A stretch of DNA of 64,000 bases from Poriferisodalis sp965237655 (lineage in GTDB: Bacteria > Actinomycetota > Acidimicrobiia > Acidimicrobiales > Poriferisodalaceae): assembly GCF_965237655.1 (NCBI RefSeq), contig NZ_CBDEGB010000002.1, positions 1,426,001 to 1,490,000 of the forward strand, in the 5' to 3' direction. Shown here piece by piece: positions 50,439 through 59,954 of this stretch. The position numbers and the translations under genes were made by a program. A model generated the notes under the pieces. That model made no database searches. It was not told where the DNA came from and worked only from the letters and a program-made list of their open reading frames with translations. Every line of letters starts with the position of its first letter. Position 1 is the stretch's first letter.

Positions 50439-52400
50439 TCAGCGGTCGTGGAGTTCTCTGATGGCGTTCAGGAACTCGAGCGTTTCGTCTCGGTCGATGC
50501 TGCGGCGCATCGGCGGCAGCGGATCCAACAGCCGCGCCCGGTAGCCGGCAGTAGCGAGTCGGGAGTCCAGCACCGCGACAACGCCGCGATCGACGGTTGT
50601 GCGGATGAGCCGGCCCGCGCCCTGGGCCAGCAGATCCGCGGCGTTGGGTACGTCGACGGTCATGAATGCGTCGCTGCCTGCCGCTTCGCGCCGGGCCGCC
50701 GCGAGCGGTTCGTTGGGACGAGTGAACGGGAGACGATCGATGGCCAGCAGCGACAGGGCCGGCCCGGCGACGTCCACACCCTGCCAAAAGCTCATCGTGC
50801 CGCACACGACGGTTGCAGAGTCGTTGCCCAGTGCCTCCAGAAGGGCGGTGTTGGACAGGTCGCCTCCCTGTCGCAGTATTCGGATGTCGCTCAACACCTC
50901 CCCGAGCGCGTCCGCAGTGTCGTTGAGTGCGCGCCAGCTCGTGAACAGCGCAAGCGTGCGCCCTCCGATCGCTGAGATCAGCGCGGCTAATTCCTCAGTT
51001 GCAGCGGCCCGGTGAGCCTCCTGGGTCGGTGCGGGCAGATGCTTGGCGCAGTACAGCAGCGCATTGGACCGGTAGTCGAACGGGCTTTGCACTGCGAGGT
51101 AGGTGTGGTCGGCGGCTGGCACGCCGAGTCGCTGGACAAAGTGCGGGCCGAGCGTCGCGCTGGTGAGTACACACGCCTGTCGACCCCACAGCCGGCTCGC
51201 GAGCAGGTCGCCGACATCGAGCGGGGCGAGCCGAAGCCGTCCCCGCCCTTCCACCAGGATGACAGTGCCCGCCGGAGGGTCAGCGGCGACGCGCAATGCC
51301 GTGAGGGATTCAGCTGCCAGCCGAGCGACACGCAGCCGCTCGAGATCGGCACTGTCGGCACTGTTGGCACTGTCGGCACTGTTGGCAGACCGCAACTCGG
51401 CAGCCAATTGCTCAACCCTTCCGTCCGCGACTTCGAGCAAGCTCGCCAGATCGCCCGTGATTGCTCCCAGCCGGGTATCACGCAGTGGCTCGAGTTCGCT
51501 CGTCAGGCGTGTCGCCATGTCCGCCACGGCATCTGCCGCCGCGCCGCCTGCTCCCACGCCGCGCGCTTCGGACGCCAGCCGAGCGAAGCCTGCGGGCGTG
51601 ATCTCCAGGCCGGCAACCTGGGTGACCACCGTCTCGAGCTGGTGTGCTTCGTCAAACACGACGGCGTCGTGGGGACCGAACAGGTACCCGTCGCCGAACA
51701 GATCGATGCAATACAGGTGCTGGTTGGTCACCACAATGTCTGCTCGGGCGGATCGGGCTCGTGCTTCTTCTGCGAAGCAGCGATGTCCCTGCGGGCAACG
51801 CTCAGCGCCGACGCACTCGGTGCTGTTCACCGACACTGATGACCACACGCGACCATCTGGCGCCACTGCCAGTTCGGACCGGTCGCCGGTGCGCGTCAGG
51901 CGGACCCACCGGCCGATCTCGGCGAGCTGTTGACCGCGGCCTATATCGGCGGCAGAGACCGGGCCACCATCAATGTCGAGCTGGTGCTGCGCGTGTTCCT
52001 CCCAGCGGTGGCGGCACAGGTAGTTGTTGCGTCCCTTCAGCAGCTCCCAACGAACCGGGCGTCCGAGTCGCTGCGCCAGTCCCGCCGCGACGAGCGGCAG
52101 GTCCTTGGTGACCAACTGGTCCTGCAGTGCCAGCGTGGCTGTGGCGATGACGACGCGACGGCCGCTGGCAGCAGCGAGCGCTGCCGGCACGAGGTAGGCG
52201 AGCGACTTGCCCACGCCGGTGCCCGCCTGGCACAACAGCGTGCCCCCATCGTTGATGGCCGTTACTACCGCAGCCGCCATCTCGGCTTGGCCCGGACGCT
52301 GCTCGCCGTCGTGGCCGAGTGCCGAGATCGCATCGTCGAGGGCCGCAGCGGCGTCGTAGGCGTCGGCTACAGGATCGAGGTCCCATGGCTCGTCGGACAT
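50439..52400 (-). CDS. dinG: DinG/Rad3-type Fe-S ATP-dependent DNA helicase
   Basis: A 653-residue superfamily 2 helicase. It has Walker A CQAGTGVGKSLAYLVPAAL, four cluster-type Cys in order (the Cys of NNYLCRHRW, then CVGAERCPQGHRC), the DEAH box VVFDEAHQLE, and C-terminal motifs CGTMSFWQGVDVAG and QGAGRLIRTTVDRG. DinG-like helicases unwind DNA with 5' overhangs, R-loops or G-quadruplexes. A 9-bp repeat tract encodes a low-complexity stretch of Ala-Asp-Ser and Ala-Asn-Ser triplets near residue 340. No SOS box is seen upstream. Confidence 0.9.
   Translation of the reverse strand: MSDEPWDLDPVADAYDAAAALDDAISALGHDGEQRPGQAEMAAAVVTAINDGGTLLCQAGTGVGKSLAYLVPAALAAASGRRVVIATATLALQDQLVTKDLPLVAAGLAQRLGRPVRWELLKGRNNYLCRHRWEEHAQHQLDIDGGPVSAADIGRGQQLAEIGRWVRLTRTGDRSELAVAPDGRVWSSVSVNSTECVGAERCPQGHRCFAEEARARSARADIVVTNQHLYCIDLFGDGYLFGPHDAVVFDEAHQLETVVTQVAGLEITPAGFARLASEARGVGAGGAAADAVADMATRLTSELEPLRDTRLGAITGDLASLLEVADGRVEQLAAELRSANSADSANSADSADLERLRVARLAAESLTALRVAADPPAGTVILVEGRGRLRLAPLDVGDLLASRLWGRQACVLTSATLGPHFVQRLGVPAADHTYLAVQSPFDYRSNALLYCAKHLPAPTQEAHRAAATEELAALISAIGGRTLALFTSWRALNDTADALGEVLSDIRILRQGGDLSNTALLEALGNDSATVVCGTMSFWQGVDVAGPALSLLAIDRLPFTRPNEPLAAARREAAGSDAFMTVDVPNAADLLAQGAGRLIRTTVDRGVVAVLDSRLATAGYRARLLDPLPPMRRSIDRDETLEFLNAIRELHDR
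51347..51387. repeat. 9-bp tandem repeat inside dinG
   Basis: About four and a half copies of CGGCACTGT or TGGCACTGT lie head to tail. Each adds three residues (Ala-Asn-Ser or Ala-Asp-Ser). The unit length keeps the frame, so copy-number change would lengthen or shorten a loop without breaking the helicase. Confidence 0.8.
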
Positions 52401-52513
52401 CGGCCTCCCGTCAGTCGGTTGCGGTAACGGTACGAGACGACCGGTTCTTCGATGCGAGGCATTTCCCGATGGGCGTGGTGATCCGCGGCGACCGGGGTTC
52501 TACCCTGCGCAGT

Positions 52514-53236
52514 GTGAACCGAGGTGCGGGAATTGATCTGTCGCGCCTGCCGACTCACGTGGCCTGTGTGATGGACGGCAACGGACGCTGGGCGCAAGCG
52601 CGCGGGCTACCGCGAACTGAAGGTCATGCAGCGGGTGAAGAGGCCCTGATCGACACGGTCGAGGGCGCGGCCGACATCGGTTTGAAGTGGCTCACCGTGT
52701 ATGCGTTCAGCACGGAGAACTGGCGTCGCCCGCCATCAGAAGTGCGCTTCCTCATGGGCTTCAACGAGTCGCTGCTGGTACGGCGCAGCCAGGAACTGCA
52801 CGAGCGGAACGTACGGATCCGCTTCGTCGGCCGGCGCGACACGCGCGTGCCCAAGCGTGTGCAGGCTCGTATTGAGGAGGCCGTCGAGCTCACGGCGGCA
52901 AACACCGGTCTCACGTTCACGGTCGCGTTCAACTACGGCGGGCGCGCAGAGATCGCCGACGCTGCCGCGGCCCTCGTGCGCGCCGGCGTGTCGCCAGATG
53001 ACGTGGACGAGGCGTCGCTGGCGAAGCACCTCTACGACGCGCAGATGCCCGACGTGGACCTCATGATCCGAACCTCGGGGGAGAACCGGGTGTCGAATTT
53101 CTTGTTGTGGCAGATGGCATACAGCGAGCTGGTGTTCACTGACACTCTCTGGCCGGACTTCCGGCGGGATGACCTGTTCGATGCCATCTGCATCTACCAG
53201 GCGCGGGATCGGCGGTTCGGCGGCCTGAATCGCTAG
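52514..53236 (+). CDS. uppS: Isoprenyl transferase (undecaprenyl diphosphate synthase type)
   Basis: A 240-residue cis-prenyltransferase. Signature elements are HVACVMDGNGRWAQARGLPR (catalytic Asp), GHAAGEEALID, TVYAFSTENWRRPPSEVRFL, and the substrate-binding DLMIRTSGENRVSNFLLWQM. It builds the long-chain prenyl diphosphate carrier for cell-wall synthesis. GTG 52514 gives the normal length; ATG 52469 would add 15 residues. It is divergent from the helicase gene and followed by recO. Confidence 0.94.
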   Translation: MNRGAGIDLSRLPTHVACVMDGNGRWAQARGLPRTEGHAAGEEALIDTVEGAADIGLKWLTVYAFSTENWRRPPSEVRFLMGFNESLLVRRSQELHERNVRIRFVGRRDTRVPKRVQARIEEAVELTAANTGLTFTVAFNYGGRAEIADAAAALVRAGVSPDDVDEASLAKHLYDAQMPDVDLMIRTSGENRVSNFLLWQMAYSELVFTDTLWPDFRRDDLFDAICIYQARDRRFGGLNR

Positions 53237-53313
53237 AGCCACACTGAGCTAGAGCCACACTGGGGAATGCTGCGCAGACGCCGCAGCAGCACTCAGCTGA
53301 GACAGCGAAGGGG

Positions 53314-54045
53314 ATGTCCCCGCAGATGCAGTACCGGGACCGGGGAGTGGTGCTCCGCACCATCAAGCTCGGCGAGGCCGATCGGATCATCACGATCATC
53401 ACCTCGGGGCACGGCAAGGTGCGCGCTGTGGCGAAGGGTGCTCGGCGAACCCGCAGCCGCCTTGCAGGGCATGTCGAGCCGCTGCGCCACGTCGACCTGC
53501 AGCTGTATCGGGGCCGGGGCGAACTCGACATCGTCACCGGCGCGGAAACGCTGGACCGGTGGCCCGGGCTTCGCGAGGATCTCGACCGGTTGGGCACCGC
53601 TATGACCCTCGCCGAGGCAGTGGACCAGTCAGTTCATGACCGGGGCGATGATCCGGTGCCGTACCAGATGCTGGTGGGGGCGCTCGGCCGCTTGGATCTT
53701 GCAAGTTCCGAGATGCTGCTGCCGGCATTCCTGCTGCGCCTGCTGGCCCACGAGGGCACGGCGCCGCTGCTCGACGAATGCGTCGTGGGAGGCGGTTGCG
53801 ACGACGCGGCCATCGTCGCGTTCGACCCGGCGCAGGGCGGTGTCACATGCGAGACCCACCGGCGTGGGCGCCCCCTGGGAGCAGGGGCGCTCGGTTTGTT
53901 GCGGTCGATCATCGCCGGACAAGTGAACTCGGTGCTCGAAGCACCGCGCTCTGCTGATACCCAGGAAGCTGCAGCTGTCGTCACCAGCATGTGGGAGTAC
54001 CACATGGACAGGCGCTTGCGAAGCGCTGACCTGCTTGGCCGATGA
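53314..54045 (+). CDS. recO: DNA repair protein RecO
   Basis: A 243-residue recombination mediator of the RecFOR pathway. The N-terminal OB fold reads YRDRGVVLRTIKLGEADRII with GKVRAVAKGARRTRSRLAGH, the family hallmark. A helical C-terminal domain follows with LLPAFLLRLLAHEGTAPLLD and a CDDAAIVAFDPAQGGVTC segment that stands in place of the usual zinc site and retains only part of its cysteines. uppS-recO order is common in actinobacteria. Confidence 0.9.
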   Translation: MSPQMQYRDRGVVLRTIKLGEADRIITIITSGHGKVRAVAKGARRTRSRLAGHVEPLRHVDLQLYRGRGELDIVTGAETLDRWPGLREDLDRLGTAMTLAEAVDQSVHDRGDDPVPYQMLVGALGRLDLASSEMLLPAFLLRLLAHEGTAPLLDECVVGGGCDDAAIVAFDPAQGGVTCETHRRGRPLGAGALGLLRSIIAGQVNSVLEAPRSADTQEAAAVVTSMWEYHMDRRLRSADLLGR

Positions 54046-54052
54046 CCCCGCG

Positions 54053-54487
54053 CTAGCGGAAGATGCGGTTGCCGCCTTGGGGGTTCTCGGCGCTCTGGTG
54101 GAGACGCTTGAAGCGCTTCTCGGCCCGAGTGTCCGCGGTGGTGCGCCACCACACCCGTCCACGCCAGGCCGCTCCGGCCAGCGCGAGCAGCGCTAGCACC
54201 ACCTGTGTGCGGGCCAGCCCGCCGCACAGCGGATGCCCGCTCACCGGAGCGATGTACGGCCGGCCGGTCGTGCGGGCGGTGACGTGCGCGTCTGCCACGG
54301 CCTCGCGCACCTCATCGAGGTCCACGTCGGGCGGAGCCAGGCTCAGCGGCGGCATCGAGCACGTCCACTCGACTTCGCCTTCGCGGATGCCCTCGTACGG
54401 ACCGCCGAATACGGGCATCGGCACGATCAACACCATCACGCCGAGGAATGCGCACAAGAAGACCACAGTCGTATCGCGCAGCCTCAT
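54053..54487 (-). CDS. Hypothetical membrane protein
   Basis: A 144-residue protein beginning MRLRDTTVVFLCAFLGVMVL. It has one N-terminal helix (about residues 7-27) and a second near 101-117 (TQVVLALLALAGAAWRG), with an outer loop of about 70 residues carrying two Cys between them. The tail is basic (RAEKRFKRLHQSAENPQ). It converges on recO and is divergent from glyS. I do not recognise the family; conserved small membrane proteins are common here. Confidence 0.6.
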   Translation of the reverse strand: MRLRDTTVVFLCAFLGVMVLIVPMPVFGGPYEGIREGEVEWTCSMPPLSLAPPDVDLDEVREAVADAHVTARTTGRPYIAPVSGHPLCGGLARTQVVLALLALAGAAWRGRVWWRTTADTRAEKRFKRLHQSAENPQGGNRIFR

Positions 54488-54546
54488 GGCGTCGAGCCTA
54501 ACGAGAGCCGTAACGCCCATGAGGCCCATCGGTACCCTTGCCGCCC

Positions 54547-55899
54547 GTGACCCAGACCGCACACACCGATCCTGATCCTGGGCCAGCTCCCGATCCTGCG
54601 CTGTTCGACAAGATCGTCAACCTCGCCAAGCGCCGGGGCATCGTCTTCGGCTCGGCGGAGATCTACGGCGGATTCCGCAGCGCCTACGACTACGGCCCGA
54701 TCGGCGCCCAGCTGCTGCGCAACGTCAAGGACGCGTGGTGGCGTTCGATGGTGCAGTTGCGCACCGATGTCGTGGGTCTCGACGCTTCGATCCTGGGGCC
54801 CCCTGCGGTGTGGGAGGCCTCGGGCCACCTGACGAACTTCACGGATCCCCTGGTCGACTGCACGAGCTGCAAGACCCGCCACCGCGAAGACCAGCTGGCC
54901 GATCCGCACCAGTGCCCCAACTGCGGCGAGCGCGACACCTTCACCGAGGCGCGTGCCTTCAATCTGATGTTCCGCACCCAGGCGGGGCCAGTCGAAGGTG
55001 CGGGCACCGAGGTGTATCTGCGGCCCGAGACGGCCCAAGGCATGTTCGTGAACTTCAAGAACATCCTCGAGACCAGCCGCAAACGGCCCCCGTTCGGCAT
55101 CGCGCAGGTCGGGAAGTCGTTCCGCAACGAGATCACGCCGGGCAACTTCGTGTTCCGCACCCGCGAGTTCGAGCAGATGGAATTGGAGTTCTTTGTCCCG
55201 CCCGCAGACGCGCCGCAGTGGTACGAGTACTGGCTGTCCGAGCGCCTCGGCTGGTACTTGGACTTGGGAGTACCGGCCAGCCACCTGCGCCTGCGCGCCC
55301 ATGATGCCGATGAGCTGAGCCACTACTCGAGCGGCACCAGCGACGTCGAATACCTGTTCCCGTGGGGCTGGGGCGAACTGGAGGGCGTGGCAAACCGCGG
55401 CGACTACGACCTGCGCCAGCACGCTGAGCACTCAGGCCAGAAGCTGGAGTACTTCGACCAGGCCAGTAGCGAGCGCTACATCCCGCATGTCATCGAGCCC
55501 GCAGCCGGGGCGACACGCGCGCTCATGGCCTTCCTGCTGGCCGCCTACCGGGAAGAGACCGTCAACGACGACCTGCGAACGGTGCTGGGGCTGCACCCGC
55601 GACTGGCGCCGTACAAGGTGGCGGTTCTGCCGCTGTCGCGCAAGGAGCCGCTGACGGCTCTGGCGGCCGACGTGCTTGGGCTCTGCCAGCCGCATTGGAT
55701 GTGCGACTACGACGAGACGCAGGCCATCGGCCGTCGCTACCGCCGCCAGGACGAGATCGGCACCCCGCTGTGCGTGACGGTGGATTTCGAATCGATCGAG
55801 GACCGGTGCGTCACGGTGCGAGACCGGGACACGATGGCGCAGGACCGGCTGCCGATCGCATCGCTAGTAGACCATCTGGCAAGCCGCTTGGATCTCTGA
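54547..55899 (+). CDS. glyS: Glycyl-tRNA synthetase (dimeric type)
   Basis: A 450-residue class II synthetase of the alpha-2 type. Motif 1 region GFRSAYDYGPIGAQLLRNVK, zinc-type Cys pairs (CTSCKTRHR and CPNCGERD), motif 2 GKSFRNEITPGNFVFRTREF, and motif 3 near HVIEPAAGATRALMAFLLAA are all visible. An anticodon-binding domain ends the protein. GTG 54547 is the likely start; a TTG lies nine bases earlier. Confidence 0.95.
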   Translation: MTQTAHTDPDPGPAPDPALFDKIVNLAKRRGIVFGSAEIYGGFRSAYDYGPIGAQLLRNVKDAWWRSMVQLRTDVVGLDASILGPPAVWEASGHLTNFTDPLVDCTSCKTRHREDQLADPHQCPNCGERDTFTEARAFNLMFRTQAGPVEGAGTEVYLRPETAQGMFVNFKNILETSRKRPPFGIAQVGKSFRNEITPGNFVFRTREFEQMELEFFVPPADAPQWYEYWLSERLGWYLDLGVPASHLRLRAHDADELSHYSSGTSDVEYLFPWGWGELEGVANRGDYDLRQHAEHSGQKLEYFDQASSERYIPHVIEPAAGATRALMAFLLAAYREETVNDDLRTVLGLHPRLAPYKVAVLPLSRKEPLTALAADVLGLCQPHWMCDYDETQAIGRRYRRQDEIGTPLCVTVDFESIEDRCVTVRDRDTMAQDRLPIASLVDHLASRLDL

Positions 55900-55921
55900 T
55901 CACCCGCGGCCGGGAGGTCCC

Positions 55922-57448
55922 ATGACTGCGGCCGGCAAGGCAGTGACAGGCCTCAGCACTCAGCAGAGACAGGCGGTGGCAGACCTCGGCGTCGCCGAGT
56001 TGTCCGAGGCCCTGCACCCGTCGTTCGAGAGCGATACGGGCACGCTGCTGACGACAGGCCTCGCCGCGTCGCCGGGCGCGGCATCGGGACTCGTCGCCGT
56101 CGGCTCGCAGGCAGCGCTGGATCTCGCATCTGGGGACAGCGCGGTGATCTTGGTTGCAACCGAGACGACACCGGCTGACGTCGCAGCGATGGGCCTTTCA
56201 GTCGGGATCTTGACCGCTCGCGGGGGTCTCGCGAGCCACGCGGCGGTTGTTGCCCGCGGTTGGGGAATCCCCGCGGTATGCGACGCACGCGACATCACCG
56301 TGGAAGCTGACAGCTTCGTCGTCGGCGATCGTCGCATCACGAACGGCACACCGATCTCGATCGACGGCTCGACGGGCGAAGTGGTGCTCGGCGACCGGGA
56401 GGTGAAACCGGTCCGCCCCCAAGCGGTATTGCCGCCCGATGTCGATGAGATCCTGCGCTGGGCAGATGCCGTCATTGCGGGCCGAGTCACGGTGCTGGCG
56501 AATGCCGATACTGCGGTCGACGCAGAAGTAGCACGGAAACTTGGCGCCCGTGGTATCGGGCTGTGTCGTACCGAGCACATGTTTCTCGAACCCGGCCGGT
56601 TGGACATCGTCCAGCGAGTCATCCTCGATGGCGGTGACGCTCACATCGACGTACTGGCCGCATCGCAGCGGGCAGACTTTGTCGAACTGCTGGCGGCAAT
56701 GGACGGCCTGCCGGTCACCGTGCGGTTGCTCGACGCACCGATGCACGAGTTCTTGGCAGGCGCAGATCCCCGCACGGCCGCCGAATGGCACGAGCACAAC
56801 CCGATGCTGGGTGTACGCGGTGTGCGCTTGGGACTGCTGCGTCCAGAGCTGTATGACGCGCAGGTCCGGGCGCTTGCCGGCGCGGTCGCCGATCGGCGAG
56901 CAGCCGGTGGCGATCCCCGCGTCGAAATCATGGTGCCGCTCGTCTCGACGGCTGGTGAGCTAATCGCAGCGGTTCGGGCACTGCGCGCAACATGGGAAGG
57001 CGAACGGGTCGGTCCCGTGCCTCCGATCGGGACCATGATCGAGACCCCCCGAGCGTGCCTGATCGCGGGACAGCTGGCGCCTGAAGCGGAGTTCGTCAGC
57101 TTTGGCACCAACGACCTCACCCAGTTGACGTTCGGCTTCAGCCGGGACGACACAGCGACCCAAGTCATTGCGCCGTACCTCTCCGATGGATTGCTGGAGG
57201 CCGATCCGTTTGCATCCCTTGATCGCCCTGGAGTGGGAGAATTGCTTGTCGGGGCGCTGCTGAGCGGGCGTGCAGCCAATCCGCGATTGCGCGCGGGCAT
57301 TTGCGGTGAACACGGCGGTGACCCCGACAGCATCGAATTCGCGGTGCAGGCGGGATTGGACTACGTGTCCTGCTCGCCCTACCGAGTGCCCATCGCACGA
57401 CTGGCCTGCGCTCAAGCGCTGCTGGGCATTCGAGATCCAGGGCGGTAA
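55922..57448 (+). CDS. PPDK-like PEP-utilising protein lacking the ATP-grasp half
   Basis: A 508-residue protein equal to the C-terminal two thirds of pyruvate phosphate dikinase. The swivelling phospho-His domain is present (LTARGGLASHAAVVARGWGI), as is the PEP/pyruvate-binding barrel: GARGIGLCRTEHMFLEP, MIETPRACLIAG, SFGTNDLTQLTFGFSRDD. The active-site segment is RLRAGICGEHGGDPDSIEF with GLDYVSCSPYRVP. The N-terminal nucleotide-binding domain is absent, so it cannot be a complete dikinase. It follows glyS by 22 bases. A partner supplying the missing domain, or a phosphotransfer role, is possible. Confidence 0.82.
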   Translation: MTAAGKAVTGLSTQQRQAVADLGVAELSEALHPSFESDTGTLLTTGLAASPGAASGLVAVGSQAALDLASGDSAVILVATETTPADVAAMGLSVGILTARGGLASHAAVVARGWGIPAVCDARDITVEADSFVVGDRRITNGTPISIDGSTGEVVLGDREVKPVRPQAVLPPDVDEILRWADAVIAGRVTVLANADTAVDAEVARKLGARGIGLCRTEHMFLEPGRLDIVQRVILDGGDAHIDVLAASQRADFVELLAAMDGLPVTVRLLDAPMHEFLAGADPRTAAEWHEHNPMLGVRGVRLGLLRPELYDAQVRALAGAVADRRAAGGDPRVEIMVPLVSTAGELIAAVRALRATWEGERVGPVPPIGTMIETPRACLIAGQLAPEAEFVSFGTNDLTQLTFGFSRDDTATQVIAPYLSDGLLEADPFASLDRPGVGELLVGALLSGRAANPRLRAGICGEHGGDPDSIEFAVQAGLDYVSCSPYRVPIARLACAQALLGIRDPGR

Positions 57449-57487
57449 CCGGGGCCACTCGGACGCCGGCGAATCGTTAGCGTCGCA

Positions 57488-59602
57488 GTGAAGATGAGCA
57501 TCCGTGACTCCGATGTCCAGCGTGTGCGAGAGGCCACGGACATCGTCGCGCTCATCGCCCGCCGAGTGAGCTTGAAGCGGGTCGGCGGCCGCCACGTCGG
57601 GCTGTGCCCGTTCCACACCGAGAAGACACCGTCGTTCAGTGTCGATCCGTCACAGGGCTTCTATCACTGCTTCGGCTGCAAGGCCTCCGGCGACGCCATC
57701 ACGTTCCTGCGCGAGACCGAGCAACTGGACTTCACCGACGCGGTGGAGCAGCTGGCAGCAGCGGCGAATATCACGCTCACCTACGACGCTCCCGGCGCGC
57801 AGAGCGCCAACCAGCGTCGCAAGGAACTCATGGAGCTGCTCGAGGTTGCTGCCCGCTTCTACCACGAGCGACTGCTGAGCGATCACGACGCCGGCCCGGC
57901 CCGTGCGTACCTGCGCCGCCGCGGCTACGACCGGGACACGGTGGTGAAGTGGCGTCTGGGATACGCCCCGCCGCTGTGGGATGCGTTGTGCCAGCACCTC
58001 GGCGTACCAGCGGCTCTGCTGGCCGCGGCCGGCCTTGCGTACGCGGATTCGCGGCGCCCCTCAGGCGCACGGCGTGACGGTGGCACCTCCGGCCAAGACA
58101 GCGATGCGCCAAACGATGACGCTGAGATCGCGGGTCGGGCATCGGACTTCTTCCGGGACCGCATCATGTTCCCCATCTGCGACGCCAGCGGGCGAGTGGT
58201 GAGCTTTGCCGGCCGCGTCTTGCCCAGGCCCGATGAAGCCCCGTCGAAGGGTCCGAAGTACAAGAACACAGCGGGCACTGCGGTGTATGACAAGAGCAAG
58301 GTCCTCTACGGGCTGCATCTGGCAAAGCACGCAGCGCGTACTGCGGACCGGATTGTGGTGTGCGAGGGCTACACCGATGTCATCGGGTGCGACCAGGCGG
58401 GCATCTCCGAAGCGGTGGCCACCTGCGGCACTGCGCTCACCCAGCAGCACGCGGAGCTGCTGTCGCGCTCGTCCAAGCGGATCGTGCTGGCCTTCGACGC
58501 CGACGCAGCGGGGCAGACCGCAACCGAACGGGTGCATCAGTGGGAGCGCACCTACGCACTCGACGTCTTCGTGGCGGCGCTGCCGCCGGGGTCCGATCCC
58601 GGCGATCTGGCCGAGACCAGCCCTCCAGCGCTGCGCCGGGCGTTGGAAGAGGCCCAGCCGCTGCATTCATTCAGGGCAGAGCGCATCCTGCACAGGGCCG
58701 AACTCGACAGCCCGGCCGGCCGTGACCGAGCGGCCGATGAGGCCGCCGAGGTATTGGCCGTGTACCCCGCCGACGTCTTGAACGACAAGGACCTTGAACC
58801 GGTCGCACGTCGAATACCGATGGCAGTAGCGGACCTGCGCCGCCGCGTTGACGCGGCTCGTGATCGGCTGACTCAGCGCCCGGCGTCCTCCGCTCCCGAT
58901 CCCGACGACGCCCCTTTACCGCCTGAGCGTGACGACGGCTACTACGACCACGAGTACGAGCGGGGCTTTGACCCGACGGGTCGCACGGATCGTGGGCCCG
59001 CAGAAACCCGCCTGAGTCGGCGTGTTCAGGTGCAGATCGAGAGGTCAAGCAGACAGCGGGCGAGGCGGGAGCGCCTGCTGTTGGAAGCCGCAATGGCTCC
59101 AGAGGGTGATGCCGTCTCCCTCATCACTCCTGAGCTCTTTGTCAGCAACACAGCCTTGGAGGCGTTCTCGCACATCGCTTCCGACGCGGACTGGCGTGAC
59201 GACGAGGCGGTGCCCAGCGAAACTGACGTCGTGGGTGGGGCGTCAGGTTCACCCGGCGAAGATGTGCGGGATCTCTTGGCGGCGGCGGCTGCTGGTGGGG
59301 AGAAACTGTCGAGCGAGGAGGCACTGGGGCGGGTAGCGATTGAGTTGCGGCACTTCGTCAGTGAGACGGTTCGTCGAATCAGCGAAGGCGCCGATATTCC
59401 CTTCACGACACTGAACGTCGACGCGTCTCAAGCCGAGCGCTACCACTTCCGACGCAGTTGGCTGCGCTGGCTCAGTGAGCGTGAAGTCGAGCTACGCGAC
59501 GTCAAGCAGCAAGTCGGTGCCGCGTCGGCGGTCGCGAGCTGGATCCAGGGCGGCATCGAAGCTGTGAAACCTGGACCCGTCGCGTCGGCCTCACATGAAT
59601 AG
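57488..59602 (+). CDS. dnaG: DNA primase
   Basis: A 704-residue primase. The N-terminal zinc finger is GLCPFHTEKTPSFSVDP with FYHCFGCKASGDAI (CHC2 type). The Toprim core is DRIVVCEGYTDVIGCDQAGI and IVLAFDADAAGQTATERVHQ. The C-terminal helicase-binding region is long and acidic and contains a low-complexity Asp/Arg-rich stretch. GTG 57488 or ATG 57494 are start options. It precedes the two tRNA genes on the opposite strand. Confidence 0.95.
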   Translation: MKMSIRDSDVQRVREATDIVALIARRVSLKRVGGRHVGLCPFHTEKTPSFSVDPSQGFYHCFGCKASGDAITFLRETEQLDFTDAVEQLAAAANITLTYDAPGAQSANQRRKELMELLEVAARFYHERLLSDHDAGPARAYLRRRGYDRDTVVKWRLGYAPPLWDALCQHLGVPAALLAAAGLAYADSRRPSGARRDGGTSGQDSDAPNDDAEIAGRASDFFRDRIMFPICDASGRVVSFAGRVLPRPDEAPSKGPKYKNTAGTAVYDKSKVLYGLHLAKHAARTADRIVVCEGYTDVIGCDQAGISEAVATCGTALTQQHAELLSRSSKRIVLAFDADAAGQTATERVHQWERTYALDVFVAALPPGSDPGDLAETSPPALRRALEEAQPLHSFRAERILHRAELDSPAGRDRAADEAAEVLAVYPADVLNDKDLEPVARRIPMAVADLRRRVDAARDRLTQRPASSAPDPDDAPLPPERDDGYYDHEYERGFDPTGRTDRGPAETRLSRRVQVQIERSSRQRARRERLLLEAAMAPEGDAVSLITPELFVSNTALEAFSHIASDADWRDDEAVPSETDVVGGASGSPGEDVRDLLAAAAAGGEKLSSEEALGRVAIELRHFVSETVRRISEGADIPFTTLNVDASQAERYHFRRSWLRWLSEREVELRDVKQQVGAASAVASWIQGGIEAVKPGPVASASHE

Positions 59603-59631
59603 AGCCCGTGTTCATTGATGGAGTGATCGTG

Positions 59632-59704
59632 CTCCGGGGGTGGGGCTCGAACCCACGACAAACGGATTAACAGTCCGCTGCTCTGCCAGCTGAGCTACCC
59701 CGGA
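59632..59704 (-). tRNA. tRNA-Asn(GTT)
   Basis: A 73-base cloverleaf on the minus strand. It has acceptor TCCGGGG, D arm GCTCAGCTGGCAGAGC, anticodon stem-loop GCGGA-CTGTTAA-TCCGT with anticodon GTT, T arm GTGGG-TTCGAGC-CCCAC and discriminator G. It converges on dnaG. Confidence 0.95.
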
Positions 59705-59775
59705 CCGAACGGGTCGATTCCTTCCCGAACGTGCGGCGCAACGATACTGAGTCGGCTGGGCACGCCGACGGCAGG

Positions 59776-59848
59776 TGGGCCGGGTGGGGATCGAACCCAC
59801 GACCCAGCGATTATGAGTCGCCTGCTCTGACCACTGAGCTACCGGCCC
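59776..59848 (-). tRNA. tRNA with CAT anticodon, probably tRNA-Ile2
   Basis: A 73-base cloverleaf on the minus strand. It has acceptor GGGCCGG, anticodon stem-loop GGCGA-CTCATAA-TCGCT with anticodon CAT, and T arm GTGGG-TTCGATC-CCCAC. The middle closely resembles the E. coli minor isoleucine tRNA (AGCAGGCGACTCATAATCGC), whose C34 is changed to lysidine to read AUA. Elongator tRNA-Met is the alternative. Confidence 0.85.
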
Positions 59849-59954
59849 GGCAGCACCGTACCGGGCCGAAGCGCCGATCTGGGGATAGGTCAGTGGCTCG
59901 CTCAGGGGCTAGTAGTTTGCGCGCAGAGCGCCACCGCGGCGCCGTGGGGGAGGA

